DNA from: Chlamydiota bacterium
GTDB taxonomy: Bacteria; Patescibacteriota; Saccharimonadia; Saccharimonadales; UBA4665
NCBI GenBank assembly: GCA_903970425.1
Contig: CAJCIR010000072.1
Coordinates: 1 to 48,388, forward strand
Direction: 5' to 3'
Length of the DNA stretch: 48,388 nucleotides
A program made the translations under genes and the position numbers. Position 1 is the first letter of the stretch, and the number at the start of each line of letters is the position of its first letter. Below the pieces are notes generated by a model, which saw only the letters and a list, made by a program, of their open reading frames with translations, was not told where the DNA came from and ran no database searches. Shown here in pieces: positions 16,802-25,036 of the stretch.

Positions 16802-18250
16802 ATGAAAGAACGATCTAAATGGCTAATATTCACTCTAGTCGCCATAGCCCAATTTATGGTAGTGCTAGACTCAGCTATAACTAACGTAGCTTTGCCGACC
16901 ATAAAACAGCAACTGCATTTCACTAATAGCATGTTGCAGTGGGTGATAACCGCGTATGCACTAACCTTTGGAGGTTTTCTACTTCTTGGCGGTCGAGCAG
17001 CCGACCTATTCGGCAGACGCCGTACTTTACTTACGGGCATGCTTGCTTTCACCACTTTCTCGTTCTTAATCGGAATCTCGCACTCATCTGTAGAGCTAAT
17101 CGCTCTGCGCGCGTTGCAGGGAATGGCTGCAGCCTTTATGTCACCATCGGCTCTATCTATATTGTTGACTACTTTCAGTGACGGGCCAGATAGAAATAAA
17201 GCACTGGGCTACTGGACTTTAGTAGCCACAGGTGGTGCAGCGGTTGGGCTACTGCTGGGTGGCGTGTTGACTCAGTATGTCGGATGGCGCTGGAACTTCT
17301 TTATTAATGTACCCGTCGGAATCGTTATGTCGATTGCCATAAGCAAATTTGTTCCTAAACACGAAAGGGAAGAGGCCTACACTGGACTAGATTTGCCCGG
17401 TGCCGTGCTTGTAACTGCCAGCCTTATGGCAACAGTATTCGCTTTTAGCCAGGCCTCAAGCTGGGGTTGGAGCAGTGGGTCAACACTAGGAATCTTTGCC
17501 GGAGCAGCTGCTTTGATGGTTGGCTTTTTGTTCAACGAAAGACGAGCTAAGCATCCGCTAATGCCACTAGGGATATTTAAGATTCGTAACGTCTCAGGAG
17601 CTAACCTTATCATGGCTCCAATGTACGCGACTATGCTGGGTCTATTCTTTATCATTACCCTATACCTGCAGGACATACTGCACTACTCACCAGTCCGAAC
17701 CGGAATGGCATTCCTACCAATGCCTGTAGTGTTGGGATTTGTAGCAACCCGAATGCCAAAGCTGGTTGCGCGCTATGGCTTCAAGCGGTTCCTAATTGCC
17801 GGACCATTGTTAGTCGCAGTCGGACTCGCCTGGCTTAGTCGACTGCCAGTTCACGGTGCTTACATGGTTGATATATTGCCAGCACTTCTGATCATACCTT
17901 TCGGTATTGGAATGACTTTCATGCCATTAATCGCAGCTGCAACTTCGGGTGTACCTGCTCACCAAGCCGGATTAGCATCTGGTCTGATCACAACGTCTCA
18001 GCAGATGGGCGGAGCACTGGGCCTATCTATACTCTCAGGAGTAGCTGCTTCTGTAACCGCAGCATCAGCATACTTGGGAATTAATGGATCACTGGTCCAT
18101 GGTTTTGACAGGGCAATACTTGTTGGGCTAGCATTTATGGCATTCGCCGTAACGTTAGCTATATTTGTAATAAAGGTGCCAAAGAAACCAAAAGGCGATA
18201 CCACAATTAAAGACTCCGTGGATATCAAGCATGTTGTTTTAGAGACATAA
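16802..18250 (+). CDS. MFS drug-efflux transporter, DHA2 (EmrB/QacA) family
   Basis: 482 residues, full length. About 14 membrane helices, with the family motifs LDSAITNVALPTI in helix 1, GGRAADLFGRRR in loop 2-3 and WRWNFFINVPVG. The last is also at the left edge of the window, so two related exporters lie within 17 kb. It is expected to export hydrophobic or cationic compounds using the proton gradient. AAGGAG lies about 6 nt before the ATG. Divergently paired with a marR gene, the usual arrangement for inducible efflux, and followed by a strong terminator. Confidence 0.95.
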   Translation: MKERSKWLIFTLVAIAQFMVVLDSAITNVALPTIKQQLHFTNSMLQWVITAYALTFGGFLLLGGRAADLFGRRRTLLTGMLAFTTFSFLIGISHSSVELIALRALQGMAAAFMSPSALSILLTTFSDGPDRNKALGYWTLVATGGAAVGLLLGGVLTQYVGWRWNFFINVPVGIVMSIAISKFVPKHEREEAYTGLDLPGAVLVTASLMATVFAFSQASSWGWSSGSTLGIFAGAAALMVGFLFNERRAKHPLMPLGIFKIRNVSGANLIMAPMYATMLGLFFIITLYLQDILHYSPVRTGMAFLPMPVVLGFVATRMPKLVARYGFKRFLIAGPLLVAVGLAWLSRLPVHGAYMVDILPALLIIPFGIGMTFMPLIAAATSGVPAHQAGLASGLITTSQQMGGALGLSILSGVAASVTAASAYLGINGSLVHGFDRAILVGLAFMAFAVTLAIFVIKVPKKPKGDTTIKDSVDIKHVVLET

Positions 18251-18277
18251 TCTCTCCCTACACAGCACTGCAAGCGA

Positions 18278-18309
18278 GCGACCCCCCCAGCGGGGTCGCT
18301 TTAGTTTTT
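18278..18309 (+). terminator. Rho-independent terminator after MFS gene
   Basis: Eight-bp GC-rich arms GCGACCCC (18278-18285) and GGGGTCGC (18292-18299) around a 6-nt loop, followed by TTTAGTTTTT. It is the clearest terminator of the window and isolates the MFS gene from the ArsR operon. Confidence 0.9.
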
Positions 18310-18323
18310 AAATATAAAATCTC

Positions 18324-18372
18324 TTGACACGACTTCCCTGCTGTATTAATATTCAACCAAATGGTTGAATAT
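18324..18372 (+). promoter_or_regulatory. ArsR operon promoter and operator
   Basis: TTGACA (18324-18329), 17 bp, TAATAT (18347-18352). A 24-bp perfect palindrome spans 18349-18372: arms ATATTCAACCA and TGGTTGAATAT around AA. It covers the end of the -10 box, the start point and the first codons of the arsR gene. The ATTCAA/TTGAAT core matches known ArsR/SmtB operators. Confidence 0.85.
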
Positions 18373-18690
18373 ACATTAAACCTAGATTCTATCTTCTCCT
18401 CATTGGCTGATCCCACTCGTAGGGACATACTACGGCGTGTCTCTGATCACGAGCTCTCTGTTAGCCAAATTGCTGAGCCTTACCACCTGACATTCGCAGC
18501 AGTATCAAAACATCTAAAGGTTTTGGAGAGGGCGCGTTTGATAATTAAACGACGCAAAGGAAAAGAACAACTTGTCCAAATTGCCCCACAGACTCTTGCT
18601 AGTGCTGATGAGTACTTAGAGTTCTATCGTAAGTTTTGGGAGAACAAATTTGATTCACTAGATAATTATTTGAAAGAGGAGAAAAAGTAA
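18361..18690 (+). CDS. ArsR-family transcriptional regulator
   Basis: 109 residues. The winged HTH reads LADPTRRDILRRVSDHELSV, then SVSQIAEPYHLTFAAVSKHLKVLERARLI and a wing with RRKGKEQ. No metal-binding cysteine pair is seen, so it is the type found next to SRPBCC (AHSA1) genes and not a metal sensor. The ATG lies 8 nt after the -10 box, so the message is probably leaderless. The operator overlaps its own first codons, implying autorepression. One base separates its stop from the next ATG. Confidence 0.95.
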   Translation: MVEYTLNLDSIFSSLADPTRRDILRRVSDHELSVSQIAEPYHLTFAAVSKHLKVLERARLIIKRRKGKEQLVQIAPQTLASADEYLEFYRKFWENKFDSLDNYLKEEKK

Positions 18691-18691
18691 T

Positions 18692-19162
18692 ATGAGCGAA
18701 GACGATAAACCTGACCTAATGATAGAGCGAGTAGTGGATGCTCCGCTGGACCGTGTGTGGCGCGCATGGACAGATCCGTCAGAGTTACAAAAGTGGTGGG
18801 GGCCGCGTGGCGTAACTATTATAGAGAGTAAATGGGATCCCCACGTAGGAGGCCATATAGGGATAACTATGTTGGCGGGGAAAGAGTTAGGTCAAATGGC
18901 GGGCATGAAATGGCCAATGGACGGTCGATTTGCAGATGTCATCCCTAATCAAAAGCTTCAGTTTACAACACGTCCATTAATGAATGGCAATCCGATAATG
19001 GAGACTTTGTGCACTGTAACGTTTGAACAGCAAGGTGATAAGACTAAGCTTAAGCTGCAGATAGTTATTACAGAGAAGACGACTGAAGCAGAAGGTCCGC
19101 TAGCTGGCATGAAAATGGGCTGGAATCAGTCGATTGATAAACTTAATGAGTTCTTAAATTAA
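18692..19162 (+). CDS. SRPBCC (AHSA1-like) domain protein
   Basis: 156 residues spanning one SRPBCC/START-like fold: IERVVDAPLDRVWRAWTDPSELQKWWGPRGV at the start, a central beta-sheet, and a C-terminal helix ending MKMGWNQSIDKLNEFL. The family binds hydrophobic ligands or acts as an Aha1-like cofactor. Operons of ArsR plus one or two such proteins are common in bacteria, with ligand unknown. AAGAGGAG lies a few bases upstream in the end of arsR, and translation is probably coupled. Confidence 0.92.
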   Translation: MSEDDKPDLMIERVVDAPLDRVWRAWTDPSELQKWWGPRGVTIIESKWDPHVGGHIGITMLAGKELGQMAGMKWPMDGRFADVIPNQKLQFTTRPLMNGNPIMETLCTVTFEQQGDKTKLKLQIVITEKTTEAEGPLAGMKMGWNQSIDKLNEFLN

Positions 19163-19174
19163 CGGGGGAATAAC

Positions 19175-19636
19175 ATGTCTAAAACAGACTTTGTTGTTGA
19201 TAAGGAAAACCTAGAAGTAAGAATTACGAGAGTATTTAATGCTACACCCGAACGCTTATGGGAAGCTCATACTGATCCTAAGCAGATACCTAGATGGTGG
19301 AATGACACCAAGATAGACAAACTTGAACTGGAAGTAGGGGGAGTCTGGAGATTTGTCAGTGAAGGTGGTGATGGTCAAGAACACGCCTTTAGAGGAATAT
19401 TCAAAGAAATTGATAAGCCAAAGAAAATTGTACGCACTTTTGAATATGAGCCAATGGCAGGACACATCATGACAGAGTCGGTAATATTTGAGCCAACGAC
19501 TGATGGGCAGACTAAGCAAACGACCATTTCTAAATACGAAAATATCAATGACTTAGAAGGCATGGTCAGTATGGGTATGGAGGATGGTGCAGCTGCCGGG
19601 CTGGATCGTCTGGCCAAGCTGGTTGAGCAATCCTAA
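19175..19636 (+). CDS. SRPBCC (AHSA1-like) domain protein
   Basis: 153 residues, a second SRPBCC protein paralogous to the upstream one: ITRVFNATPERLWEAHTDP, then RWWNDTKIDKLELEVGG, a FRGIF strand, and the C-terminal helix MEDGAAAGLDRLAKLVEQ. A GGGGG run 8 nt before the ATG serves as ribosome binding site. Third gene of the ArsR operon. It ends 5 bp before the convergent orotate phosphoribosyltransferase-like gene, with no hairpin terminator between. Confidence 0.92.
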   Translation: MSKTDFVVDKENLEVRITRVFNATPERLWEAHTDPKQIPRWWNDTKIDKLELEVGGVWRFVSEGGDGQEHAFRGIFKEIDKPKKIVRTFEYEPMAGHIMTESVIFEPTTDGQTKQTTISKYENINDLEGMVSMGMEDGAAAGLDRLAKLVEQS

Positions 19637-19641
19637 GCTAA

Positions 19642-20313
19642 TTAATTATTTAGTAGTTTAACGTAACCACCCTTGTAATCTGGATGAGCCTTTTTGAATG
19701 CGTCTCCGTGCCCAATATCTTCGACAATTGGCTCACCTTTGGCGCATAGACCGTTTATTGCACAGTCTTCTTCTGTCCACACATCATACTCGATACTGGT
19801 TAGCTTAACGAGTTTGGGAACATCCAATGCTTCGGCGCTAACTCCCCTATTTGTCTCCAGACACCCTACTCCAACAACTTCGCCACCGGCTTCTCTTACG
19901 GTTTTTATCATGGCTTTGATGGACACCATCTGATTGATAAAGTCCTCAAGTATTAATACTTTTTTTCCTTTTACTGCGGCTTTAAAACCATCACGCTCAA
20001 ATATAAATTCTCTTTCGGGAGCTTCGGAGACCTTATCGGCCCAAACACCAAAGACCTCTTTATCCTTACCGTCCATGAGATGGTAGGCCCCCCACACAGA
20101 AAGTGGAATTGCTCCTACAGCTGGTGAGGCCACGGTATCTATCTCGCTATCAGCAAATGATGAAACTAGCTCCTTGACTAACGAACTAACTAATAGAACA
20201 TGTGGAAATAGCGGGTCATTATTACAGTAACCACTCAGATGCTTTGTGCTTACGCCGACAAAATGTCCGCTGAAAATACAGCCTGCCTCTTCTAACTTTT
20301 TTCGGAAGTCCAT
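19642..20313 (-). CDS. pyrE: Orotate phosphoribosyltransferase-like protein
   Basis: 223 residues of type I phosphoribosyltransferase fold. VASPAVGAIPLSVWGA is the pyrophosphate-side loop, and KKVLILEDFINQMVSIKA lies where the PRPP loop (usually DD-x-x-T/A-G-T/S) should be. The acidic pair is E-D, but the T-G-x-S part is replaced by NQMVS, so activity or specificity may differ. It follows pyrF by 9 nt on the same strand with AAGGAGAG before the ATG, which supports the pyrimidine role: orotate plus PRPP to OMP. The symbol is tentative. Confidence 0.75.
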   Translation of the reverse strand: MDFRKKLEEAGCIFSGHFVGVSTKHLSGYCNNDPLFPHVLLVSSLVKELVSSFADSEIDTVASPAVGAIPLSVWGAYHLMDGKDKEVFGVWADKVSEAPEREFIFERDGFKAAVKGKKVLILEDFINQMVSIKAMIKTVREAGGEVVGVGCLETNRGVSAEALDVPKLVKLTSIEYDVWTEEDCAINGLCAKGEPIVEDIGHGDAFKKAHPDYKGGYVKLLNN

Positions 20314-20322
20314 TCTCTCTCC

Positions 20323-21144
20323 TTATCTATACTTATTAATTTGATCTCTCAAAAATTCTGCTTTTGATCTTGCGGCATCTGCAAAGTCATCGCCTTTTGA
20401 TGCAAAGATGACTTCTCGAGATGAGTTTACCATTATGCCGGTGCCTTCTGAGTTTACCGCTGCTTTTACACTAGCCTCAATACTACCTCCTTGGGTCCCA
20501 GCCCCCGGCACCAGCATTGTGACCTCGTCACCCATTAGACTTCGAATATCTGCTAGCTCCTGAGGATACGGAGAGCCTATGACTAGCCCACAATTCTTAT
20601 TATCATTCCACTCAGTCATGACATGTTTTGCCACAATCTGATAAAGTTTTTTGCCATCAACTTCTAGATCTTGAAATTCACCAGCTCCTGGATTAGATGT
20701 TCGACACAATACAAAAATTCCTTTGTCTTTATAATTTAGGAATGCTTCGTTGGCTTCTTTACCCATGTAGGGAGCTATGGTAACAGCATCGACGCCCAAG
20801 TAATTGAAAGCAAACTGGGCGTAGTAGTCGTTGGTATTGCCTATATCTCCACGCTTGAAATCAAGTAGTATTGGGATATCAGGATATTTTTGCTTAATGT
20901 ATTCGCAAGTCTTTTGTAGCTGCTCGATACCTGCAGCACCACTCGCCTCATACATTGCTGAGTTAGGCTTAAACACACAGACTAGATCGGCTGTGGCATC
21001 AATGATAGCTTTGTTAAATGTAAGTAGTAGTTGGGGGCCATGACTTACAGAAGCGGGTATTTTTGTGAGATCGGGATCGAGTCCCACACATAGTAGGGAA
21101 TTACTCTTTGCCCAACGGGCGGCTAATTTCCGACCGAATTCCAT
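20323..21144 (-). CDS. pyrF: Orotidine 5'-phosphate decarboxylase
   Basis: About 273 residues, the long PyrF type. LCVGLDPDLTKIP opens the barrel, DFKRGDIGNTNDYYAQFAF carries the catalytic Lys/Asp set (D-x-K-x-x-D), DAVTIAPYMG follows, and LVPGAGTQGG with NSSREVIFAS form the phosphate site. It converts OMP to UMP. The frame is open to 21213, but those residues overlap the divergent pyrD start. ATG 21144 gives the family N-terminus and has TAGCAT 7 nt upstream and TTGCAC 17 bp further. Co-transcribed with the PyrE-like gene. Confidence 0.95.
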   Translation of the reverse strand: MEFGRKLAARWAKSNSLLCVGLDPDLTKIPASVSHGPQLLLTFNKAIIDATADLVCVFKPNSAMYEASGAAGIEQLQKTCEYIKQKYPDIPILLDFKRGDIGNTNDYYAQFAFNYLGVDAVTIAPYMGKEANEAFLNYKDKGIFVLCRTSNPGAGEFQDLEVDGKKLYQIVAKHVMTEWNDNKNCGLVIGSPYPQELADIRSLMGDEVTMLVPGAGTQGGSIEASVKAAVNSEGTGIMVNSSREVIFASKGDDFADAARSKAEFLRDQINKYR

Positions 21145-21205
21145 TATGACTATGCTATCTCTATATGAAGTTATGTGCAACAATATATAAAAGTTTTGAG
21201 GGAAA

Positions 21206-22270
21206 ATGATCAAGCAAATTCAGCTATATAATGACCAAATAGATTTTGAAGATAATAAAAGGGAAGGTCCATTTGGTGATTATGCAGACGACACAAAGAC
21301 ATACAAAAATGTAGGGGAGCCAAAATATGATTTTTTTGGAATTCCAGTCTATAGCCCTTTTGGCATAGCAGCCGGACCGCTGCCAACAACTAAATTTATT
21401 CGATCAGCACTTAATAAAGGCTTCGATATTGTGACGCTTAAATCTGTAAGGACTGCTCCCTTCCCTCTTAACCCCTACCCTCAAGTAAGACCAGTTCAAG
21501 TTAAGGGCGACCTTGACCCTGGCCCAGACACAAAGGTAGTAGTTGCCTATAAATACACACAACCTTTGGCAATTACCAACTCGTTCGGCATTCCATCCGT
21601 GTCACCGTCTGAGTGGCAACCAGTTATGGAAGAGTCTCTACAACTGCCTAAAAAAGGCCAGGTATTATTGGCGGCTCTTCAGGGGACAGCTCGAGGCAAG
21701 GGACGAGAAGATTTTGTGCAAGACCATGTCAAAGGCGTAGAACTTGTGCTAAAGACCGGCGCTAAAGTAATCGAAATAAACCTAAGTTGTCCCAACGAGG
21801 GCGAAGATGTGCTGGCTTGCTTTGACACTGACATTACGACTCGGATAGTCAATGCTGTACGCGACGCATATCCCGATCTCAAATTTGTAATAAAGCTGGC
21901 TTATTTCTCCGACCACAAACAGCTAAAAGATCTGGTCAAAAAAGTCGGAGATAAGGTAAGTGGCTTTAGTGCTATAAATACTATTCCGGCATTTGTTGTT
22001 GATAAAAATGGGAAAGAAGTCTATCCGGGTAGACCAAAAGCCGGGGTGAGTGGAGCTCCGGTTAAGTGGGCTGGCTTGGAAATGACCAAGCTCCTCAATC
22101 AATATCGTGGTGAACTCGGCTATGATTACAAGATTTTAGGAATGGGCGGTGTTTTAAACGCAGCTGATTTCCACGAATATCTAGCCGCTGGGGCAGATAC
22201 GGTAATGTCAGTAACAGGAGCTATGTGGAATCAGGATCTGGCCAAAGAGATTAAAGCGTCTTTAAACTAA
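21206..22270 (+). CDS. pyrD: Dihydroorotate dehydrogenase
   Basis: 354 residues of FMN-dependent TIM barrel. YSPFGIAAGPLPTTKF is the FMN loop. VTLKSVRTAPFPLNP, NSFGIPS, EINLSCPNEGED and the FMN-phosphate motif ILGMGGVLNAADFHEYLAAGA follow. It oxidises dihydroorotate to orotate, the step before the PyrE-like and PyrF enzymes encoded divergently 61 bp away. GAGG lies close upstream of the ATG. The first three de novo steps are not encoded in this window. It overlaps the convergent Nudix gene by 9 bp. Confidence 0.92.
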   Translation: MIKQIQLYNDQIDFEDNKREGPFGDYADDTKTYKNVGEPKYDFFGIPVYSPFGIAAGPLPTTKFIRSALNKGFDIVTLKSVRTAPFPLNPYPQVRPVQVKGDLDPGPDTKVVVAYKYTQPLAITNSFGIPSVSPSEWQPVMEESLQLPKKGQVLLAALQGTARGKGREDFVQDHVKGVELVLKTGAKVIEINLSCPNEGEDVLACFDTDITTRIVNAVRDAYPDLKFVIKLAYFSDHKQLKDLVKKVGDKVSGFSAINTIPAFVVDKNGKEVYPGRPKAGVSGAPVKWAGLEMTKLLNQYRGELGYDYKILGMGGVLNAADFHEYLAAGADTVMSVTGAMWNQDLAKEIKASLN

Positions 22271-22708
22271 ATCAAGCTCGCTTAATAGTTTAGCTATGCC
22301 TTCACTGCCTCCCATTGATGGACTAAGTTCCAGTTTTTCTATCTCTTCGACAGTAAACCACTTTGACTCAACAACGTCTTTAGTCGGACTGACTATATCT
22401 GCCATAAGTTCAACTGTGTAATATAAATTAGCTTTTGGTATTCCGTCGTGCACTGAGCCTATGTTTACATGCACTACTTTACTATCCGTTTTGATTTTTT
22501 CTTTAGGTACACCTAGCTCCTCTTCAAGTTCACGCCCTAATGCTTCCAGCACACTTTCGCCGTATTCAACTCCACCGCCTGGTAGACTCCAGAACTCATC
22601 ATCTTTTTCTATAACCAGCAGCAATTTTTTGTCCTCAACAATAACTGCTTTAACAGCCACTCTATAAAGACAATCAACTATTTCGGGCAGTCTGGGGTCA
22701 ACTTGCAT
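22262..22708 (-). CDS. Nudix hydrolase
   Basis: 148 residues, all one Nudix domain: WSLPGGGVEYGESVLEAL followed by GRELEEELGV gives a complete G(x5)E(x7)RE(x2)EE(x)GU box. Probably cleans up modified nucleotides or hydrolyses a nucleotide sugar; the substrate is unknown. It overlaps the 3' end of pyrD tail to tail. TATAGT (complement of 22714-22719) lies 5 nt before the ATG and no Shine-Dalgarno sequence is seen. Confidence 0.93.
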   Translation of the reverse strand: MQVDPRLPEIVDCLYRVAVKAVIVEDKKLLLVIEKDDEFWSLPGGGVEYGESVLEALGRELEEELGVPKEKIKTDSKVVHVNIGSVHDGIPKANLYYTVELMADIVSPTKDVVESKWFTVEEIEKLELSPSMGGSEGIAKLLSELDLV

Positions 22709-22752
22709 ATCCCACTATAGCAAAGACGCCTGAGGGCGCTATAATGCCCCTC

Positions 22753-23388
22753 ATGAATAGTGCAGACAAAATCAAACACTGGGATGATATGTATCTTATG
22801 CCACTTGATAATATTCCTTGGGAAATTCCACAACCACCTAAAGAATTGGTAGAGCTAATTGACTCGAGAAAAACTACGGGCGGTAGGGCACTGGACATCG
22901 CCTGCGGCACTGGTAACTATAGTTTCTATCTCGCTCAACATGGCTTTGAGGTTATAGGAGTAGATTTCTCAGAACGAGCTATCGATATTGCCAACAAACA
23001 TAACGAGGCCACAAAACTACCGGTGCACTTCTTAGTCGGCGACATAACAAATATAAAACAACTACTATCTGATACTGACTTCGACTTTATACTGGACTAC
23101 AGTATTCTTCATCACTTAGAACCCTCGGTTACCAAAGACTACGCCAGGCAATGCGCAAGCTTACTTAAAAAAGGCGGTAAATTATTGTTGGTGTGCTATT
23201 CGGATAAAGATGAGTTTGCTAACGGCAATAAGTCAGCAACCGGTAAATACGGTAATACTATGTATTACCGTACTGCCCATGAGATACGTGAGGCCTACTC
23301 AGATTTAATAGAAATCTCTTACAAAGAAACCCGTCTAGGTAAACGACTTCAGCACTTTGCACACTGTTTCCTATTTGAGAAAGTTTAG
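22753..23388 (+). CDS. Class I SAM-dependent methyltransferase
   Basis: About 211 residues from ATG 22753. Motif I ALDIACGTGNYSFYLA, motif II VIGVDFSERAIDIA, the acidic FILDYSILHHLEP region and a post-motif KKGGKLLLVCYS define a Rossmann methyltransferase of the ubiE/TehB-like type; the substrate is not identifiable. TATAAT (22740-22745) overlaps the alternative ATG at 22744 and lies 7 nt before ATG 22753, so the latter is chosen and the message is probably leaderless. Divergent from the Nudix gene. Confidence 0.9.
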   Translation: MNSADKIKHWDDMYLMPLDNIPWEIPQPPKELVELIDSRKTTGGRALDIACGTGNYSFYLAQHGFEVIGVDFSERAIDIANKHNEATKLPVHFLVGDITNIKQLLSDTDFDFILDYSILHHLEPSVTKDYARQCASLLKKGGKLLLVCYSDKDEFANGNKSATGKYGNTMYYRTAHEIREAYSDLIEISYKETRLGKRLQHFAHCFLFEKV

Positions 23389-23460
23389 CCCTAAAAAACT
23401 ACATCGTTAAACAGCGACTATATCTAATATCTATCTAGGTGTTATAGTTATGTTTAGTTG

Positions 23461-23808
23461 GTGAAAAAGAATTACAAAAAAGCTAAACCCAGAACAACAC
23501 TATGGTGGATCGGACTATGGGCCACTCTATGGTGGGCGGTCACAGGTGTATATTGCGTTCTACTAGTCTTGGCCGCAAGCAGAGCTAACTCCGCAAACTC
23601 TTACTACCCGCACTCTTTTTCTTCGCTGTCATATTGGACAACCGCAACAACCAACGTCTACAGAAATTCTAAATTCTTCATACTCACTTCGATACTAATT
23701 GCAGTGGTCTGGGTAATAGGAGCTTTAGTGTGGTTAAGAGTCTTAAGAAAACAAAAAATAAGTTACAAAGGGGCGTTTAAAGATCTTTTTATGTCAGTGC
23801 GTAAATAA
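23461..23808 (+). CDS. Small two-helix membrane protein, unknown function
   Basis: About 115 residues from GTG 23461 (TTG 23458 adds one). A basic N-terminus (KKNYKKAKPRTT) precedes a Trp-rich helix (LWWIGLWATLWWAVTGVYCV), an outer loop rich in Ser/Tyr/Asn, a second helix (FFILTSILIAVVWVIGALVW) and a basic C-terminus, so both ends are cytoplasmic. Family not recognised. It ends 5 bp before the convergent phosphatase gene. Confidence 0.65.
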   Translation: MKKNYKKAKPRTTLWWIGLWATLWWAVTGVYCVLLVLAASRANSANSYYPHSFSSLSYWTTATTNVYRNSKFFILTSILIAVVWVIGALVWLRVLRKQKISYKGAFKDLFMSVRK

Positions 23809-23812
23809 TTGA

Positions 23813-24604
23813 CTAGTTGCGCATTGTTTCTTTAATTGTTTTAAGTAGCTGGCCGTGAATGACAGAGTTTGAGATGACAAGTCCACCAGTTAGTTCGTTG
23901 TCATAACGCTGTTCTTCACCGTCTATACTTGTCACTTTGCCGCATGCTTCATCAACGATCAGTTTTACCGCTGCCATGTCCCAGGGATGTATCGGATTGA
24001 GATATATAACGGCGTCAACTAAGCCTCGGGCTACTAACATACCCTTAAATACTCCACCGTGAACAATATCGGTTTGATATGATTGTTCTGCGACTTTTTT
24101 ATATACGGCCTGACCCTCGTAAAGCCACTTCAAATTAGTGGGGAAAGCCACCCAGGCTTTATCAAGTGGTCGATTGCTAACCTTTATAGGCTTGTCATCT
24201 AAGTAAGCCCCGCGGTCTTTAGTTGCCCAAAAAGTTTCCCCGTTGTCCAGATCGGAGGTGAGCGCAAACACTGGTTCACCGTCTACTACCAATGCAATCG
24301 AAAACATAAAAGTGGGGACACCAATAGAAAAGGAAATCGTCCCATCAATAGGGTCACATACCCACAATCTCTCTCTAGAATTCTCCCATGACTCTTCTTC
24401 ACCGAGTACACCGTGATCAGGAAATTGTTCCTGAACTTTCTTGATTACCAGCTCATTTATTTGCTTGTCGGCAACAGTTACTGGAGAAGTATCATCCTTA
24501 GTTTCAAACTTCAGATCAGTTTTATAGTACTTACCCGCTATCAGCTTTGCATCCCTAGCCAGGCTTTTAGCAAAGGCTAACTCGCGTTCGTAGGTATCGT
24601 TCAT
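23813..24604 (-). CDS. Inositol monophosphatase-family phosphatase
   Basis: 263 residues with the Mg/Li-dependent phosphatase signatures: DTSPVTVADKQINELV, GVLGEEES (metal-binding Glu pair), DPIDGTISFSIG (metal-binding Asp residues) and HPWDMAAVKLIVDEACGK. The family includes inositol-1-phosphatase, HisN histidinol-phosphatase and CysQ; the sequence alone does not decide, though the length suits HisN or IMPase. TATAGT ends 7 nt before the ATG. Confidence 0.92.
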   Translation of the reverse strand: MNDTYERELAFAKSLARDAKLIAGKYYKTDLKFETKDDTSPVTVADKQINELVIKKVQEQFPDHGVLGEEESWENSRERLWVCDPIDGTISFSIGVPTFMFSIALVVDGEPVFALTSDLDNGETFWATKDRGAYLDDKPIKVSNRPLDKAWVAFPTNLKWLYEGQAVYKKVAEQSYQTDIVHGGVFKGMLVARGLVDAVIYLNPIHPWDMAAVKLIVDEACGKVTSIDGEEQRYDNELTGGLVISNSVIHGQLLKTIKETMRN

Positions 24605-24638
24605 TACTCCAACTATAACAAAAAGACTAAGTAATACT

Positions 24639-24971
24639 CTACATTGGAGGCAATGGCATGAGTTCGAATACTTCTACGCTGAACTTGCCGGACTTGTCGC
24701 TCAAAAAAGGATGATCTTTAACTAATTTTACAGCCTCATCTATGTTACCGGCTTCAATAATGCTATAGCCAGTAAACTCATCAGCTGTACCGGCTGACCC
24801 ATCATCGACAACTGATTTACCTTTGGCCATTGGCTGTCCCATATCTACTAAAGCACTTCCAACTTTACCCATCCACGTCTGCCATCCGGCCATAACTTCG
24901 TCGCCTTGTTCTTTTGTCATTTGCTCCATTGGTGTTGCTGGACCCTTATATAGCAAAATAAATTTACTCAT
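24639..24971 (-). CDS. YCII-related (DGPF-type) protein
   Basis: 110 residues. KFILLYKGPATP at the start, the MGQPMAKGKSVVDDG segment, a GYSIIEAGNIDEAVKLVKDHPFL helix and the FSVEVFELMPLPPM end match the YCII/DGPF family, a dimeric ferredoxin-like fold with an uncertain role. It often pairs with ECF sigma factors in other bacteria; none is here. AAGGAG lies 5 nt before ATG 24971, so the GTG at 24977 is rejected. Confidence 0.88.
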   Translation of the reverse strand: MSKFILLYKGPATPMEQMTKEQGDEVMAGWQTWMGKVGSALVDMGQPMAKGKSVVDDGSAGTADEFTGYSIIEAGNIDEAVKLVKDHPFLSDKSGKFSVEVFELMPLPPM

Positions 24972-25036
24972 AATCACTCCTTATTTATAGATGTATTGTA
25001 ACAGCTTTAGCCAATGATTAAACTGTGATGAATAGC

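Noticed and set aside
21145-21213. N-terminal extension of PyrF to 21213
   Set aside because: It would overlap the pyrD start, contains the pyrF promoter-like boxes and does not resemble the family N-terminus.
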